Positions 17,523 through 26,449 of a DNA stretch of 64,000 nucleotides are shown here, one piece after another. How positions within the stretch are numbered: position 1 is the first letter of the stretch; each line of letters starts with the position of its first letter. Under the pieces are notes generated by a model that was given only the letters and a program-made list of their open reading frames with translations, was not told the DNA's origin and did no database searches. Position numbers and translations under genes: made by a program. Origin of the DNA: Eubacteriales bacterium. Lineage in GTDB: Bacteria > Bacillota > Clostridia > Lachnospirales > Lachnospiraceae. The stretch covers positions 124,001-188,000 of the forward strand of contig JAUNPS010000002.1 in NCBI GenBank assembly GCA_030536575.1, given 5' to 3'.

Positions 17523-18971
17523 CTATTCTGCCAGCCAGGCGTCAAGCTGCGCCTGTTTTTCCGCAATGATCCGGTCGATTCCTGCGTCTTTCAGGGCCTG
17601 CTGGAATTTCGGGAGCACTTCGTCCACGTCTACGGCGCCGACTTCCAGGCCGAAGGCATACTCCCTGACCACATTGGTGCAGGCGGTAACCTCATTGGCC
17701 ACCGTGGTGCTGTCGAATGTCCAGCCCATGGCAATCGACTTCTTTGCACTTCGGTTAAATTCATTCATCTTGGTTCCCAGATCTTTGGTCGCGGCAGCCC
17801 ACTGGTCTGCAATGTAGGTGTTTGGCCAAATCCAGGTCATTTCGGGGTGGTAGGTGCAGTCTGAGGCCTCCGTACCTTCCGGGTAATAAAGCGTTCCGTC
17901 TTCCTGTACCGTGTAATGGATTCCTTCAATTCCGTAGTTCAGAAGATTGGAAATGTCTTTGTCCGTGTACATTAAATTCAGGAATTCCATCGCTGCTTCC
18001 GGTTCTGCGGAGGCATAGGGGATTCCCCACAGCATCGTGGTAACATTCAGCGTAGTTGCGAGCGGCTCTGTCAGGGCGATGGTTCCCATCGGATAGCCGC
18101 AGTTCTGGGTCTGTTCTTCCGCAAGGCCCGGATTTCCGGTTGTGATAGAGCAAAAGGCATTTCCGGCTTTGATAAGCGCGCTGTAAACCTCTGTTGCGGT
18201 AGCAGTATCCTTCGCCACATAACCTGCTTCGTACCATTCCCGCATTTCCCGCACAAGGTTTTCATATTCTTCGGTTTCATAAAGGTTCACAACAGTAGCT
18301 TCCTCGCCGTAATTCATCAGAACGCCCAAACCGTCATCCAATTTGTCCCAGTCATAAGAAGTCCACTGATTCAGCGAATTCCCGCCGTTTGAAACAAACA
18401 TCGTCATGTCCGGATAGGCTTCCTGAACGGCTTCCATGATCGGAACCCAGTCTTCCAGTGCCGCTACGCCGCTCACGTCCAGTCCCAGTTCGTCGATGAT
18501 GTCCTGACGGTAAGTGATGTTTGTGGTGGCAGCAAAGTCTTTCTGGTTGGGAATTCCGTACAGGTGGCCGTTGATGTAGCCCGCCTTCAGGAATTCTTCG
18601 TCCAGATATTCGGCGATGCCCTGTCCGTACTCGGCGTACAGATCTTCCAGTTCCAGGAAAGCGCCCTGGCGGACGCCTGCGGCGACGCCGCCCATGTTCG
18701 GCATCAGGTCGACGACTTCGCTGCCGCTTAACAGGAGGTTGTACTGTTCGAACCACTGGCCGATGTCAAGGATCGTCCAGTTTATTTCTACGCCGATTTT
18801 TTCGCGGCTGATTTCGTTGATGGCGTCCTGGATGAGCTGGCTGTCGGTGGTGGTGCCGATTCCCATGGTGTACATGTTGATGGTTTTTACTTCTTCGGCG
18901 TTTGCTTGGGTGCCGGCCGCCAGAAGGAGGGCCAGGGCGGCGAGGGCTGCTGCGGTTTTGTTCTTTTTCAT
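17523..18971 (-). CDS. Extracellular sugar-binding protein of ABC importer 1
   Basis: A 482-residue solute-binding protein of the LplA/YtcQ type. The signal peptide runs about 1-25 and ends AAGTQANA before EEVK; this is an AxA signal-peptidase I site, and the lipobox Cys is absent. The mature part has the two-lobe pattern (INMYTMGIGTTTDSQLIQDAINEI, GIPNQKDFAA). It captures oligosaccharides for the two downstream permeases. The ATG has AAAGGAAA upstream. It is the first gene of the long operon. Confidence 0.9.
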   Translation of the reverse strand: MKKNKTAAALAALALLLAAGTQANAEEVKTINMYTMGIGTTTDSQLIQDAINEISREKIGVEINWTILDIGQWFEQYNLLLSGSEVVDLMPNMGGVAAGVRQGAFLELEDLYAEYGQGIAEYLDEEFLKAGYINGHLYGIPNQKDFAATTNITYRQDIIDELGLDVSGVAALEDWVPIMEAVQEAYPDMTMFVSNGGNSLNQWTSYDWDKLDDGLGVLMNYGEEATVVNLYETEEYENLVREMREWYEAGYVAKDTATATEVYSALIKAGNAFCSITTGNPGLAEEQTQNCGYPMGTIALTEPLATTLNVTTMLWGIPYASAEPEAAMEFLNLMYTDKDISNLLNYGIEGIHYTVQEDGTLYYPEGTEASDCTYHPEMTWIWPNTYIADQWAAATKDLGTKMNEFNRSAKKSIAMGWTFDSTTVANEVTACTNVVREYAFGLEVGAVDVDEVLPKFQQALKDAGIDRIIAEKQAQLDAWLAE

Positions 18972-19018
18972 TTTGCGTTTCCTTTCCTGATTTGTTTTTT
19001 CTTTGCTTCGATGGTGTC

Positions 19019-19047
19019 ATTATACCGAATTTGGAATTTGGTATCCA
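19019..19047 (-). promoter_or_regulatory. Probable promoter of the long glycan operon, with tandem repeats
   Basis: TATAAT (minus strand, 19019-19024) lies 17 bases from a weak TGGATA. The spacer holds two exact head-to-tail copies of AATTTGG (plus-strand reading, 19028-19041). A weak -35 with direct repeats fits activation by the AraC-type regulator encoded in the operon. Confidence 0.5.
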
Positions 19048-19123
19048 TAATTATTCCGGCGTTGTTGTTATACTTTTCCGTTATTTTATTTTTTGTTTCG
19101 GCATATTGTATAATTCAGAGCAA

Positions 19124-19160
19124 AGAAAAACCTTTTCGGCCGTTTTGGCTGAAAAGGTTC
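19124..19160 (-). terminator. Terminator of the second importer operon
   Basis: AACCTTTTC (19129-19137) pairs with GAAAAGGTT (19151-19159); a shorter inner stem extends it and the minus strand continues with TTTTTC. It closes the operon ending at 19316. Confidence 0.8.
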
Positions 19161-19164
19161 CTCC

Positions 19165-19312
19165 TCCTGTATGTTATCCGCCACCTTGATTTCCAGTACG
19201 TAGGCATGTCCCCGCAGGCTCGGACTCTTGATGCAGAGATCCGACCGTCCGTTTCCGGATTCCCGGTTGGATTTTATGTTGTAGTTATTATCGAGGATGG
19301 AGGCAAAATTAT
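19165..19312 (-). pseudogene. Relic of a PD-(D/E)XK nuclease (PDDEXK_9/DUF1703) gene
   Basis: Directly after the stop of the GH101-like gene, a minus-strand frame reads [19 protein letters not shown], then [27 protein letters not shown]. This is the nuclease core (RSD, then ExK as EIK) of the AAA-ATPase-linked PDDEXK_9 proteins common in Clostridia. There is no start codon, the rest of the gene is missing, and the operon terminator follows. It looks like a fragment left by an old insertion or deletion. Confidence 0.55.
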
Positions 19313-19315
19313 TTT

Positions 19316-21418
19316 TTACTCGAACCGCGCAATCACCGGATACCCACCCCGCACCTTCACCTTCAAGCACCCTTCCCGCATCTCAAACCTGTCACACGCC
19401 TTCCTCCCCTCCTCCGTAATCTCATAAACCTCCGGCACCTTCCCCGCAAACTCTCCCGGCAGCCGATAAATCAATTCCTCCTCCCGCTTCGAATAGAAAG
19501 CCAACCGCTTCTCATCCACCGGACAGCACACACTCTCATTCCTGCTGATCTCCTCTCCCCTCCAAATCACCCGATACTCCCCAGACCTCTCATCCAGATA
19601 AATCGCAGAATCTTCCTGAAGTTTCAGCCAAACCTCCCCCTTTTCCCTCCGATAATCCACAATTTCCAGCTTATGGAGCAAAAACCATGGCAGATAAAGC
19701 AAATAATAGATTTCCTTCAATTCCAGAATCTCTTCTTCCACCGGCTTTGGCCAGTAATACCAGACAATCTTATGGATATTGTGAATCAGCCTTCTCCCCC
19801 AATCGCCCGGCCCGCGCAGCTCATCACCCCCATAAATCGCCGCATTGCGGTAAATCAGCGAAACCAACGGAATCTCCTCCCCGCCAAAAGGACACGGCCG
19901 GAAAAATTCATTCTCAACAAAATTCAAATTCATTCTTCCCACCATAGGATAACGCAAAGACTCCGACATCACATCCGCCCCATGTTTCGCATATTCCTCC
20001 AGAATCGGATAGCGCCCCTCATAAAGGTTCTTAATTCCGGAAGCCGGATTCTCCGGGTCCCAGTCATTGCGGATGGCAAACCACGACAGCACATCCAAGT
20101 GCGCCACTTCCCGAATCTTATAGCGCCTGCAGGCCGTGGAAATCCGTTTCTTTCCATACTTCTTCATATATTTGGCCAGCCCCTGCACATAGGACATATC
20201 CCGCGTCCAGTTCCGGCTGTTCCAGAGCCTGCCGTCCGGCAGCCTTGCAATCATCCCTTCATCCCAGGCAATGCTGCTTGGATAGGCATCGTCAAAATTA
20301 TCATGAAGTCCGAGAAAGCATCCCAAATCCTCCGCCTTTTGCCGAAGTTCCATATAATCCTCATAGCCGCCCATCCGTTCATTGATCTGAGTCACATCCG
20401 GATACCCCGTATCCATTCCTTCTACCTGCCATCCCGTGATAAAAGTCACCTGCTGGCAGCCATCCGTCCACACCGACAGTTTCCGGATATATTCATAAGC
20501 TTCACGGAACGTATTTTTCGGTTTTGCAAGCTTCGGATGGTCTCCCGGCAGCACATACATAAATTTATCGTCATAAAAATCCGCCCGCATCTTCGGCATC
20601 CTCGCATGGATCGCTTTTGCACCGTCCAGCCAGTCCACCCGGCCGTTTCCGTCATAGTCCCCGACAAAATCCAGACGACAGCTGCTTTTCTGTTCAATCG
20701 GCAGATTCAGCGTCTTTTCATTCCCATAAACCTTTGTCAGATGGTCGTCATTGCTGTTGCACCAACTGCTTCCGTCGACACGGTATTGTTTCACTGTTCC
20801 AAGGAACCCCCGCTTGCCTTCCGGCGTCTCTTCCACTTCCAACAGCGTCCCGTCCTGGAAGGCTGTCACCTCCAGCGTACAGACCGTATTGTGGTCTCCC
20901 AGCATCACAACCGGAAGAATCGGCATGATATTCCCGAAATAGTCATGCTCCGGCATTTTTCCCGGTTTCGCATCCTTCAGAGAAACCAGGCTTCCGCACG
21001 CCTTCGCATGGGCCAGCCACGCCTGTTCATCATCCATTGTCCCAATCTGTACCAGCCTGGAAATCGTCAGCGAAATCAGTTCAAACCCTTCTTTTTCCTC
21101 CACATCCTCCAGCGTAATCACCAGCGCATTCCGGTCAATGCGGTAACGAAGCGTAAACTCTGCGGCTTCCTCCTCCCCATACGTCAGCCGAAAGAAAAAT
21201 TCTGCGCAGACGCGTCCGCTATGGCTTCCATAAGGGACTGCTTCCACATCAACATATTCCCTGGGACTTAATTTACAGAATCTTGCCGTTATCTTCTGCC
21301 CCTTTTCCTGCTCTCCGAAACGGTATCCGTTTCTTTCATATGCAGTCGGAAGTCCCGTCTTTTCATCAAACGCTACCAAAAGCCCTGCTGTTTCCAGATA
21401 ATTCTTTTCTTTTTCCAT
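19316..21418 (-). CDS. GH101-like glycoside hydrolase (endo-alpha-N-acetylgalactosaminidase-related)
   Basis: A 700-residue cytoplasmic protein with a beta-sandwich N-terminus and a barrel beginning near 250. It shows [46 protein letters not shown] and GADVMSESL, a pattern like GH101 and related clans, with the Asp of HLDVLS and a Glu downstream as candidate nucleophile and acid. True GH101 enzymes are much larger and secreted; this one is compact and lacks a signal peptide, so it may act on imported short glycans. It starts three bases after the permease stop, with AAAGGA upstream. Family assignment is moderate and substrate unknown. Confidence 0.6.
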   Translation of the reverse strand: MEKEKNYLETAGLLVAFDEKTGLPTAYERNGYRFGEQEKGQKITARFCKLSPREYVDVEAVPYGSHSGRVCAEFFFRLTYGEEEAAEFTLRYRIDRNALVITLEDVEEKEGFELISLTISRLVQIGTMDDEQAWLAHAKACGSLVSLKDAKPGKMPEHDYFGNIMPILPVVMLGDHNTVCTLEVTAFQDGTLLEVEETPEGKRGFLGTVKQYRVDGSSWCNSNDDHLTKVYGNEKTLNLPIEQKSSCRLDFVGDYDGNGRVDWLDGAKAIHARMPKMRADFYDDKFMYVLPGDHPKLAKPKNTFREAYEYIRKLSVWTDGCQQVTFITGWQVEGMDTGYPDVTQINERMGGYEDYMELRQKAEDLGCFLGLHDNFDDAYPSSIAWDEGMIARLPDGRLWNSRNWTRDMSYVQGLAKYMKKYGKKRISTACRRYKIREVAHLDVLSWFAIRNDWDPENPASGIKNLYEGRYPILEEYAKHGADVMSESLRYPMVGRMNLNFVENEFFRPCPFGGEEIPLVSLIYRNAAIYGGDELRGPGDWGRRLIHNIHKIVWYYWPKPVEEEILELKEIYYLLYLPWFLLHKLEIVDYRREKGEVWLKLQEDSAIYLDERSGEYRVIWRGEEISRNESVCCPVDEKRLAFYSKREEELIYRLPGEFAGKVPEVYEITEEGRKACDRFEMREGCLKVKVRGGYPVIARFE

Positions 21419-21421
21419 AAG

Positions 21422-22246
21422 CTATCCTTTCACCGCTCCCGCGGACATACCGGACACGATATACTTTTGTCCGAACAGATATACGATCAGTACCGGAATG
21501 ATCGAAATAAGAATGGCTGCTGATACTAAGTTCCAACTTGAAACATAGGTTCCGTAAAAATTATAGACCGCCATGGTCACCGGGTAATTTTCCGAGCGGT
21601 TCAGCATGTACAGCGGAATATTAAAATCATTCCATGCGTTCATAAAATTGATCAGAATCCCAGTCGTAATGACCGGTTTCATAAGCGGAATCTGAATCCG
21701 GAAAAACATCTGAAAGCTGCCGCAGCCGTCTATAATCGCCGCTTCATCCAATTCCCTGGGGACGGTACTTACAAATCCATAATAGAGAAACACATCAAAG
21801 GGGAGCATCAGCGCCGAAAACAGAAGGCTGACGCCAATCATTTTATTCATCAGATGCAGCGCCTGCAAAACTCGGATCGTCGGAATGTAATTAATCGGGG
21901 CCAGAAGCCCGACCAGAAAGAAAATATAAATCCCTTTCGTAAGCTTTGTCCTTCTTCTGGAAAGGACAAAGGCTCCCATAGACGCCCCCAGATTTGTGAT
22001 AAACACGGAAGTAACCGCCAAAAACAGGCTGTTTTTCATGGCGTTTATCATCTTTCCCTCTTTGATGACCCGCCGGAAATTTTCAAAATGAAATTCTTTT
22101 GGCAGGGTCAGGGACATGGTCGCCGCCTCCGCCTGAGACTTTACCGCATTGAGTACGACCATCGCGATCGGAACCAGGATAATCAGGGAAAGCAGCCACA
22201 TAACAACTGTCCGAACCGCCGTTTCCATCCTTTTCTTATTTTTCAA
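21422..22246 (-). CDS. ABC sugar importer permease (MalG/UgpE type)
   Basis: A 274-residue permease with about six membrane helices and the EAA loop DEAAIIDGCGSFQMFFRIQIPLMKPVI; it ends SGMSAGAVKG. It overlaps the upstream permease gene by four bases, so the two subunits are coupled. It belongs to importer 2. Confidence 0.93.
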   Translation of the reverse strand: MKNKKRMETAVRTVVMWLLSLIILVPIAMVVLNAVKSQAEAATMSLTLPKEFHFENFRRVIKEGKMINAMKNSLFLAVTSVFITNLGASMGAFVLSRRRTKLTKGIYIFFLVGLLAPINYIPTIRVLQALHLMNKMIGVSLLFSALMLPFDVFLYYGFVSTVPRELDEAAIIDGCGSFQMFFRIQIPLMKPVITTGILINFMNAWNDFNIPLYMLNRSENYPVTMAVYNFYGTYVSSWNLVSAAILISIIPVLIVYLFGQKYIVSGMSAGAVKG

Positions 22247-23124
22247 TCTTCCTCACCTCCAGCCCAGCGTGACAAAATTTTCAGGCTCGAAAATGCGATC
22301 ACCGCGGTAATCAAAAGCAGCAGAACGCCAAATGCCGTAGACAATCCATATCTGCCTGCCGAGAATTCGCCGAATACCAGAGTATTTAACACTTCCGTCA
22401 GATTTCCGGGGCCTCCCCTTGTCAGGATGAAAACCAGCTCGAATACTTTAAATCCATTGATCAGGTTCAGAAGCAGGTTTACCTGGATCGACGGCATCAG
22501 CATCGGCAGCGTAATGTAGCGAAACACGTGCCATTTTCCCGCTCCGTCAATCGAGGCCGCCTCCGCATAGTCTTTCGGGATCGTCTGCAGGCCTGCCAGG
22601 TAGATAATCATGTTAAATCCAACGGATTTCCACACTTCCACCATAACGACCGAAACCATTGCCGTATTTTTGTTGACCAGCCATGCCTTAGTCAGCCCTC
22701 CAAGGCCGATCGCCCGCAGGCATGTATTGAGAAGACCGTAGGAGGGATTGAGGATCGAGGTAAAAATAAGCCCTACGATCAAAGGCGCCATTGTCACCGG
22801 AAGATAAAAGATCAGGCGCAGCATATTTTTTCCTTTTACCTTTCCATTTAAGACCAGAGCCAGCAAAAGGCCCAGCCCGTTTTTCAAAACCGTCGTCCCC
22901 ACCGTAAAAAACAGGGTATTTCCCAGTGCGTGAAGATAATTTTTCGAATCCTTTAAAATCGTTTTATAATTTTCAAATCCCACAAAATGGATTTCGGAAT
23001 TGTAACTGTTCCAATCCGTCATTGCATAGTAAAAGCTGAACATACTCGGCAGGAAAAACAGCAGCCCGTATACCGCAACAGGGAGGATCAGAAAATACAG
23101 TGGATAAACCTTCTTTTTCTTCAT
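22243..23124 (-). CDS. ABC sugar importer permease (MalF/UgpA type)
   Basis: A 293-residue permease (PLYFLILPVAVYGLLFFLPSMFSFYYAMTDW at the start, EAA loop AEAASIDGAGKWHVFRYITLPML). The ATG at 23124 is eight bases after GGAGG; the ATG at 23130 is too close. It is the first permease of importer 2 and follows an intercistronic hairpin. Confidence 0.93.
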   Translation of the reverse strand: MKKKKVYPLYFLILPVAVYGLLFFLPSMFSFYYAMTDWNSYNSEIHFVGFENYKTILKDSKNYLHALGNTLFFTVGTTVLKNGLGLLLALVLNGKVKGKNMLRLIFYLPVTMAPLIVGLIFTSILNPSYGLLNTCLRAIGLGGLTKAWLVNKNTAMVSVVMVEVWKSVGFNMIIYLAGLQTIPKDYAEAASIDGAGKWHVFRYITLPMLMPSIQVNLLLNLINGFKVFELVFILTRGGPGNLTEVLNTLVFGEFSAGRYGLSTAFGVLLLLITAVIAFSSLKILSRWAGGEED

Positions 23125-23149
23125 TGTCATTGCCTCCTTCTGCCAAAAA

Positions 23150-23199
23150 AGGGTAGCGAAAAGGCAGCAGCACTGTGCGCTGCTGCCCCGTAGCGTCCC
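23150..23199 (-). promoter_or_regulatory. Intercistronic hairpin between binding protein 2 and permeases
   Basis: GGCAGCAGC (23163-23171) pairs perfectly with GCTGCTGCC (23179-23187), flanked by a second, looser GGGTAGCG/GCTAC pairing. On the minus strand TTTTC follows. It is likely a partial terminator or mRNA stabiliser. Confidence 0.65.
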
Positions 23200-24468
23200 T
23201 TATTCGCCTGCCGCTGCGAACGTCTTCTGACGTTCCGCATCCATTTCTTCGATTACCTGTTCCGGCGTCAGATTCCCGATCAGCATATCCTGCATTGCTT
23301 TGCCGATAGTGTCTACCGACCAGTATTTTACGCTGCCGCCGCACACGATTCCCGTACCGTTCTTCGAATAGGATACCAGAGACGTATAGGCCGGCGTCTG
23401 CTCACGGACTTCCACGCCGATGACGGAAGCTTCGCCAAGGTCTGTTCTGGCGGTATAATAGCGCTCCGCATTTTCCTGTTCTACCAGGAAGTTAAAGTAT
23501 TCTTCGATTTCTTCCGCATATTCGGTCTGATTGTTTACGACGCGGACAACGCCGCCCGGCGAATGGTTGTATTCATTAATGCCGCCTACCAGAAGTGGGA
23601 ACATTTCCCATTCCAATGCATTCGATTCCGGATAGCGCTCCTGGATCTCATTCGAGTAAGCGATATAAGTCGCAATCATCGCCGCTTTTCCGGTTCCCAT
23701 GGCCTCATAGCCGTATTCCCATTCATTCGCGAACGGTTCTTCGCCGAAATAGCCCAGATCATACAGTTCTTTGTAGTCATACAGTGCCTGAAGCATCACT
23801 TTGGAATCCGCATATTTTGCTTCGTTCTTGTTCAGCCGTTCTACGAAGCCCGGCGATTCCTTTTCCAGCGCTGCGGACAGCATCGATAACCACCAGTGGT
23901 TGTGCCATGCATCTTTTGCATTTTCGTAAATCGGAATGATTCCATTGTCCTTAAATACCTGGCAGACTTCTTTCAGCTCCTCGAAATTTTCCGGCACGGA
24001 AACCCCATATTCTTCGAAAAGCTGTTTGTTATACATCATTGCTGTCCCGTCTACGCTCCACATGTTAAAGCCGTACAGCTTTCCGTCAATGGTACATCCT
24101 TCCTTCGCCCAGTCTTTTAATTTGTCCACCCAGGCCATGTCAGATAAATCCAGGAAATGTTCTTCCGGCTGGAAGGTCTGCATCGAAACTCCGGCGGAAA
24201 CATAAATGATATCCGGCGCTTCATTCGTCGCCAGCTTTGTCTTGATAATTTTGTCGTACTGGTCGTCCGGATTCACCTGAAAGTCAATCTCGATTCCCGT
24301 CTTTTCCGTAAATTCCGCCGCCAGTTCCCGGTCGATTTCCTTTACCCAGTTCTGGGATGCTCCTACGGTGATCGTAATGCCGTCGTCTGCGGACACCTGC
24401 ATGCCGATTCCTGCGAAAAGTCCCGCTGCCATCAAAACACTGAGCGCTGCCGTAATTCTTTTTCTCAT
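23200..24468 (-). CDS. Extracellular sugar-binding protein of ABC importer 2
   Basis: A 422-residue solute-binding protein of the UgpB/MsmE type. The signal peptide (MRKRITAALSVLMAAGLFAG) ends GMQVSA before DDGI, an AxA-like signal-peptidase I site without a lipobox Cys. The mature part shows TVGASQNWVKEIDRELAAEF and LDLSDMAWVDKLKDWAKEG. GGAGGT lies seven bases before the ATG. It heads the second importer operon, divergent from a kinase gene. Confidence 0.92.
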   Translation of the reverse strand: MRKRITAALSVLMAAGLFAGIGMQVSADDGITITVGASQNWVKEIDRELAAEFTEKTGIEIDFQVNPDDQYDKIIKTKLATNEAPDIIYVSAGVSMQTFQPEEHFLDLSDMAWVDKLKDWAKEGCTIDGKLYGFNMWSVDGTAMMYNKQLFEEYGVSVPENFEELKEVCQVFKDNGIIPIYENAKDAWHNHWWLSMLSAALEKESPGFVERLNKNEAKYADSKVMLQALYDYKELYDLGYFGEEPFANEWEYGYEAMGTGKAAMIATYIAYSNEIQERYPESNALEWEMFPLLVGGINEYNHSPGGVVRVVNNQTEYAEEIEEYFNFLVEQENAERYYTARTDLGEASVIGVEVREQTPAYTSLVSYSKNGTGIVCGGSVKYWSVDTIGKAMQDMLIGNLTPEQVIEEMDAERQKTFAAAGE

Positions 24469-24530
24469 ACCAATACCTCCTTAAAAACCCACCATTCGTT
24501 TTCTTCCCACAAGCTTGTTAAGATGGTTTT

Positions 24531-24593
24531 ATTATAACGGATTCCCCTCCGGATGGAAATGTCTCATTCTGTCCAAAGTATCTGGACATTTCC
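24531..24593. promoter_or_regulatory. Divergent promoter region with nested palindromes
   Basis: TATAAT for the minus-strand operon lies at 24531-24536. Upstream are two nested inverted repeats: GGAAATGTC (24555-24563) with GACATTTCC (24585-24593), and TGTCCA (24570-24575) with TGGACA (24583-24588). The kinase gene starts 75 bases further right, with a TATACT-like -10 near 24630. A regulator probably binds here and controls both directions. Confidence 0.55.
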
Positions 24594-24667
24594 GATATCC
24601 CCTTGTAGCGCCGCGCAGAAAAATGCTATACTAAACACAGAAAAAAATACCGATGTGAGGCAAAACA

Positions 24668-26449
24668 ATGAAGATACGTTGGAAATTATTTATCACCTAT
24701 TCCAGCCTGATCCTGCTTATTCTCTTTATCAGCAGCCTGATTTTTTACCGCTATACCACCAGGCTCCTGCGGGAGAATGGCTATCAGTCTCTCTATCAAA
24801 CTTCTCTTGGCATCTCGGACCGTCTCGACCTCGAAATGGAGAATCTGGATCAGCTCGCTACCCGCATTATTTTTTCCGACCAGGTTTCCGATATCTGGTT
24901 CCACAACATGACCACCGCCGAAGGCTCTGTGAATCAAACCAGCGTAAACCGCTTAAACAGCGCGGTCTACGCCCTGGCTGGCCCCAACCTCCAGAAATGG
25001 GAAATCTGCCTGTACCACGCGAACGGGACAGTCGCCACGATGGGAATGTACTCCGGCGTTTCTCTGGAAGAACCGGATACCGTCCGGGAATCCCCGCTGT
25101 TTGCCGAAGCCCTTGCCGCCAAAGGCTCCAAAGTTTTTTCCGGCCCCTATGAAAATGACTGGAACCACCAGACCCAGGTACTCAGCGTATCCCGCTGCTT
25201 TTCCAGCGAGCTGCTGTCTGCCGCTCCGACCGCCGTCGTGGAAGTCCAGATCGAATATGAGCATCTGATCAAAGAACTCCTGAAAGCTCTCCGTTCCGCA
25301 AATCACGGCAGCGAGACACAGCTTTGGATCATCGATCCGGATGGGACGCTTCTTTACGGGGATTCGGATACTTCCTCGGACATTTTTTCCTTGTGTCTGG
25401 AGAAAAACGACGCCCAAGATCCGGAAAACTGGTTCTCCTTCCAAAGCAGCGCCAACGCGGAGAAAGTGGCTGCTTCCTATGTGCAGTCCGACTATACCGG
25501 CTGGATCGTCGTTACGGCTCTTCCGGAAGCGCTTCTTTTTGAATCCGTGCACGCGTTTGCGAACTGGCTGGTAATCATCACGTTTTTTGCCCTGGTCTGT
25601 ACAATTTTTGTCTCTTATCTGGTTTCCAGGAATCTGACCAGTCCCTTGGAAAAGCTGCACAAGGCCATTCGCAATACGGTGCTCCCCTATACGTCTCCGG
25701 AACCGGAAATGGAAGTCCCAGACAAGAGCGAGCCGGAAGCCCTCTATGACGCTTACATGCATTTGACCGAACAGCTTCAGTCCTCCATCGAACGTTCCGC
25801 CCAGATGAGCATTCGGGAAACCCAGGCCCGGCTTTCGGCCCTGCAATCCCAGATGAACCCGCATTTTCTCTATAATACGATTTCTTCCATCAGTATTTTA
25901 AGCGAAATGGGCGATTCCGAAAAGGTCATCCAAACCTGCCGTCTTCTGACGGATATGATGGGCTATATTCTCTCCAAAGGGAAAAAGGATACCGTCCTGA
26001 ACGATGAAATCCGGTTTGCCGAACAATATCTGGAACTCATGAAAATCCGCTACGAGCATTATCTGGAATGGGAAATCGAGATTCCTGAAGAAATGCGCAG
26101 CCTCCCGTTCCCCAGGCTGGTGCTTCAGCCCCTGGTGGAAAATGCCATGAAATATGCCACCAGCGTAAATCCGCCCTGGCAGATCCGGATTCGCGGGTTC
26201 CTTGCGGATTCCGACAACTGGCGGATTCAGGTAACGGACAATGGCCCCGGATTTCCCGAAGATTATTTAGCCCTTTGGAATCAGCCCGATGAGGATTCCG
26301 CTTCCCGGTTCGAAGAAACTTCTTCCGACGGCCTGGGGCTTCCAAACACCCGCGCCCGCTTCCGAATCCTCTATCCGCAGAACGGCATTTTTGAACTCCG
26401 GAATCTTCCGGAAGGCGGCGCTTCTATATTGATCGGAGGTATGTTATGA
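24668..26449 (+). CDS. Sensor histidine kinase (YesM-type), system 2
   Basis: A 593-residue membrane kinase. An N-terminal helix (LFITYSSLILLILFISSLIFY) is followed by an extracellular Cache-like sensor, a second helix near 300 (ANWLVIITFFALVCTIFVSYLVS), HAMP, the phospho-acceptor His in LQSQMNPHFLYNTISSI, and a HATPase domain (LVENAMKYA, DNGPGF, GLGLPNTRAR). It is transcribed away from importer 2, which it probably controls with the next gene. Confidence 0.93.
   Translation: MKIRWKLFITYSSLILLILFISSLIFYRYTTRLLRENGYQSLYQTSLGISDRLDLEMENLDQLATRIIFSDQVSDIWFHNMTTAEGSVNQTSVNRLNSAVYALAGPNLQKWEICLYHANGTVATMGMYSGVSLEEPDTVRESPLFAEALAAKGSKVFSGPYENDWNHQTQVLSVSRCFSSELLSAAPTAVVEVQIEYEHLIKELLKALRSANHGSETQLWIIDPDGTLLYGDSDTSSDIFSLCLEKNDAQDPENWFSFQSSANAEKVAASYVQSDYTGWIVVTALPEALLFESVHAFANWLVIITFFALVCTIFVSYLVSRNLTSPLEKLHKAIRNTVLPYTSPEPEMEVPDKSEPEALYDAYMHLTEQLQSSIERSAQMSIRETQARLSALQSQMNPHFLYNTISSISILSEMGDSEKVIQTCRLLTDMMGYILSKGKKDTVLNDEIRFAEQYLELMKIRYEHYLEWEIEIPEEMRSLPFPRLVLQPLVENAMKYATSVNPPWQIRIRGFLADSDNWRIQVTDNGPGFPEDYLALWNQPDEDSASRFEETSSDGLGLPNTRARFRILYPQNGIFELRNLPEGGASILIGGML

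Noticed and set aside
24953-25864. A 303-codon minus-strand open frame opposite kinase 2
   Set aside because: Antisense of a well-supported kinase gene; no start context.
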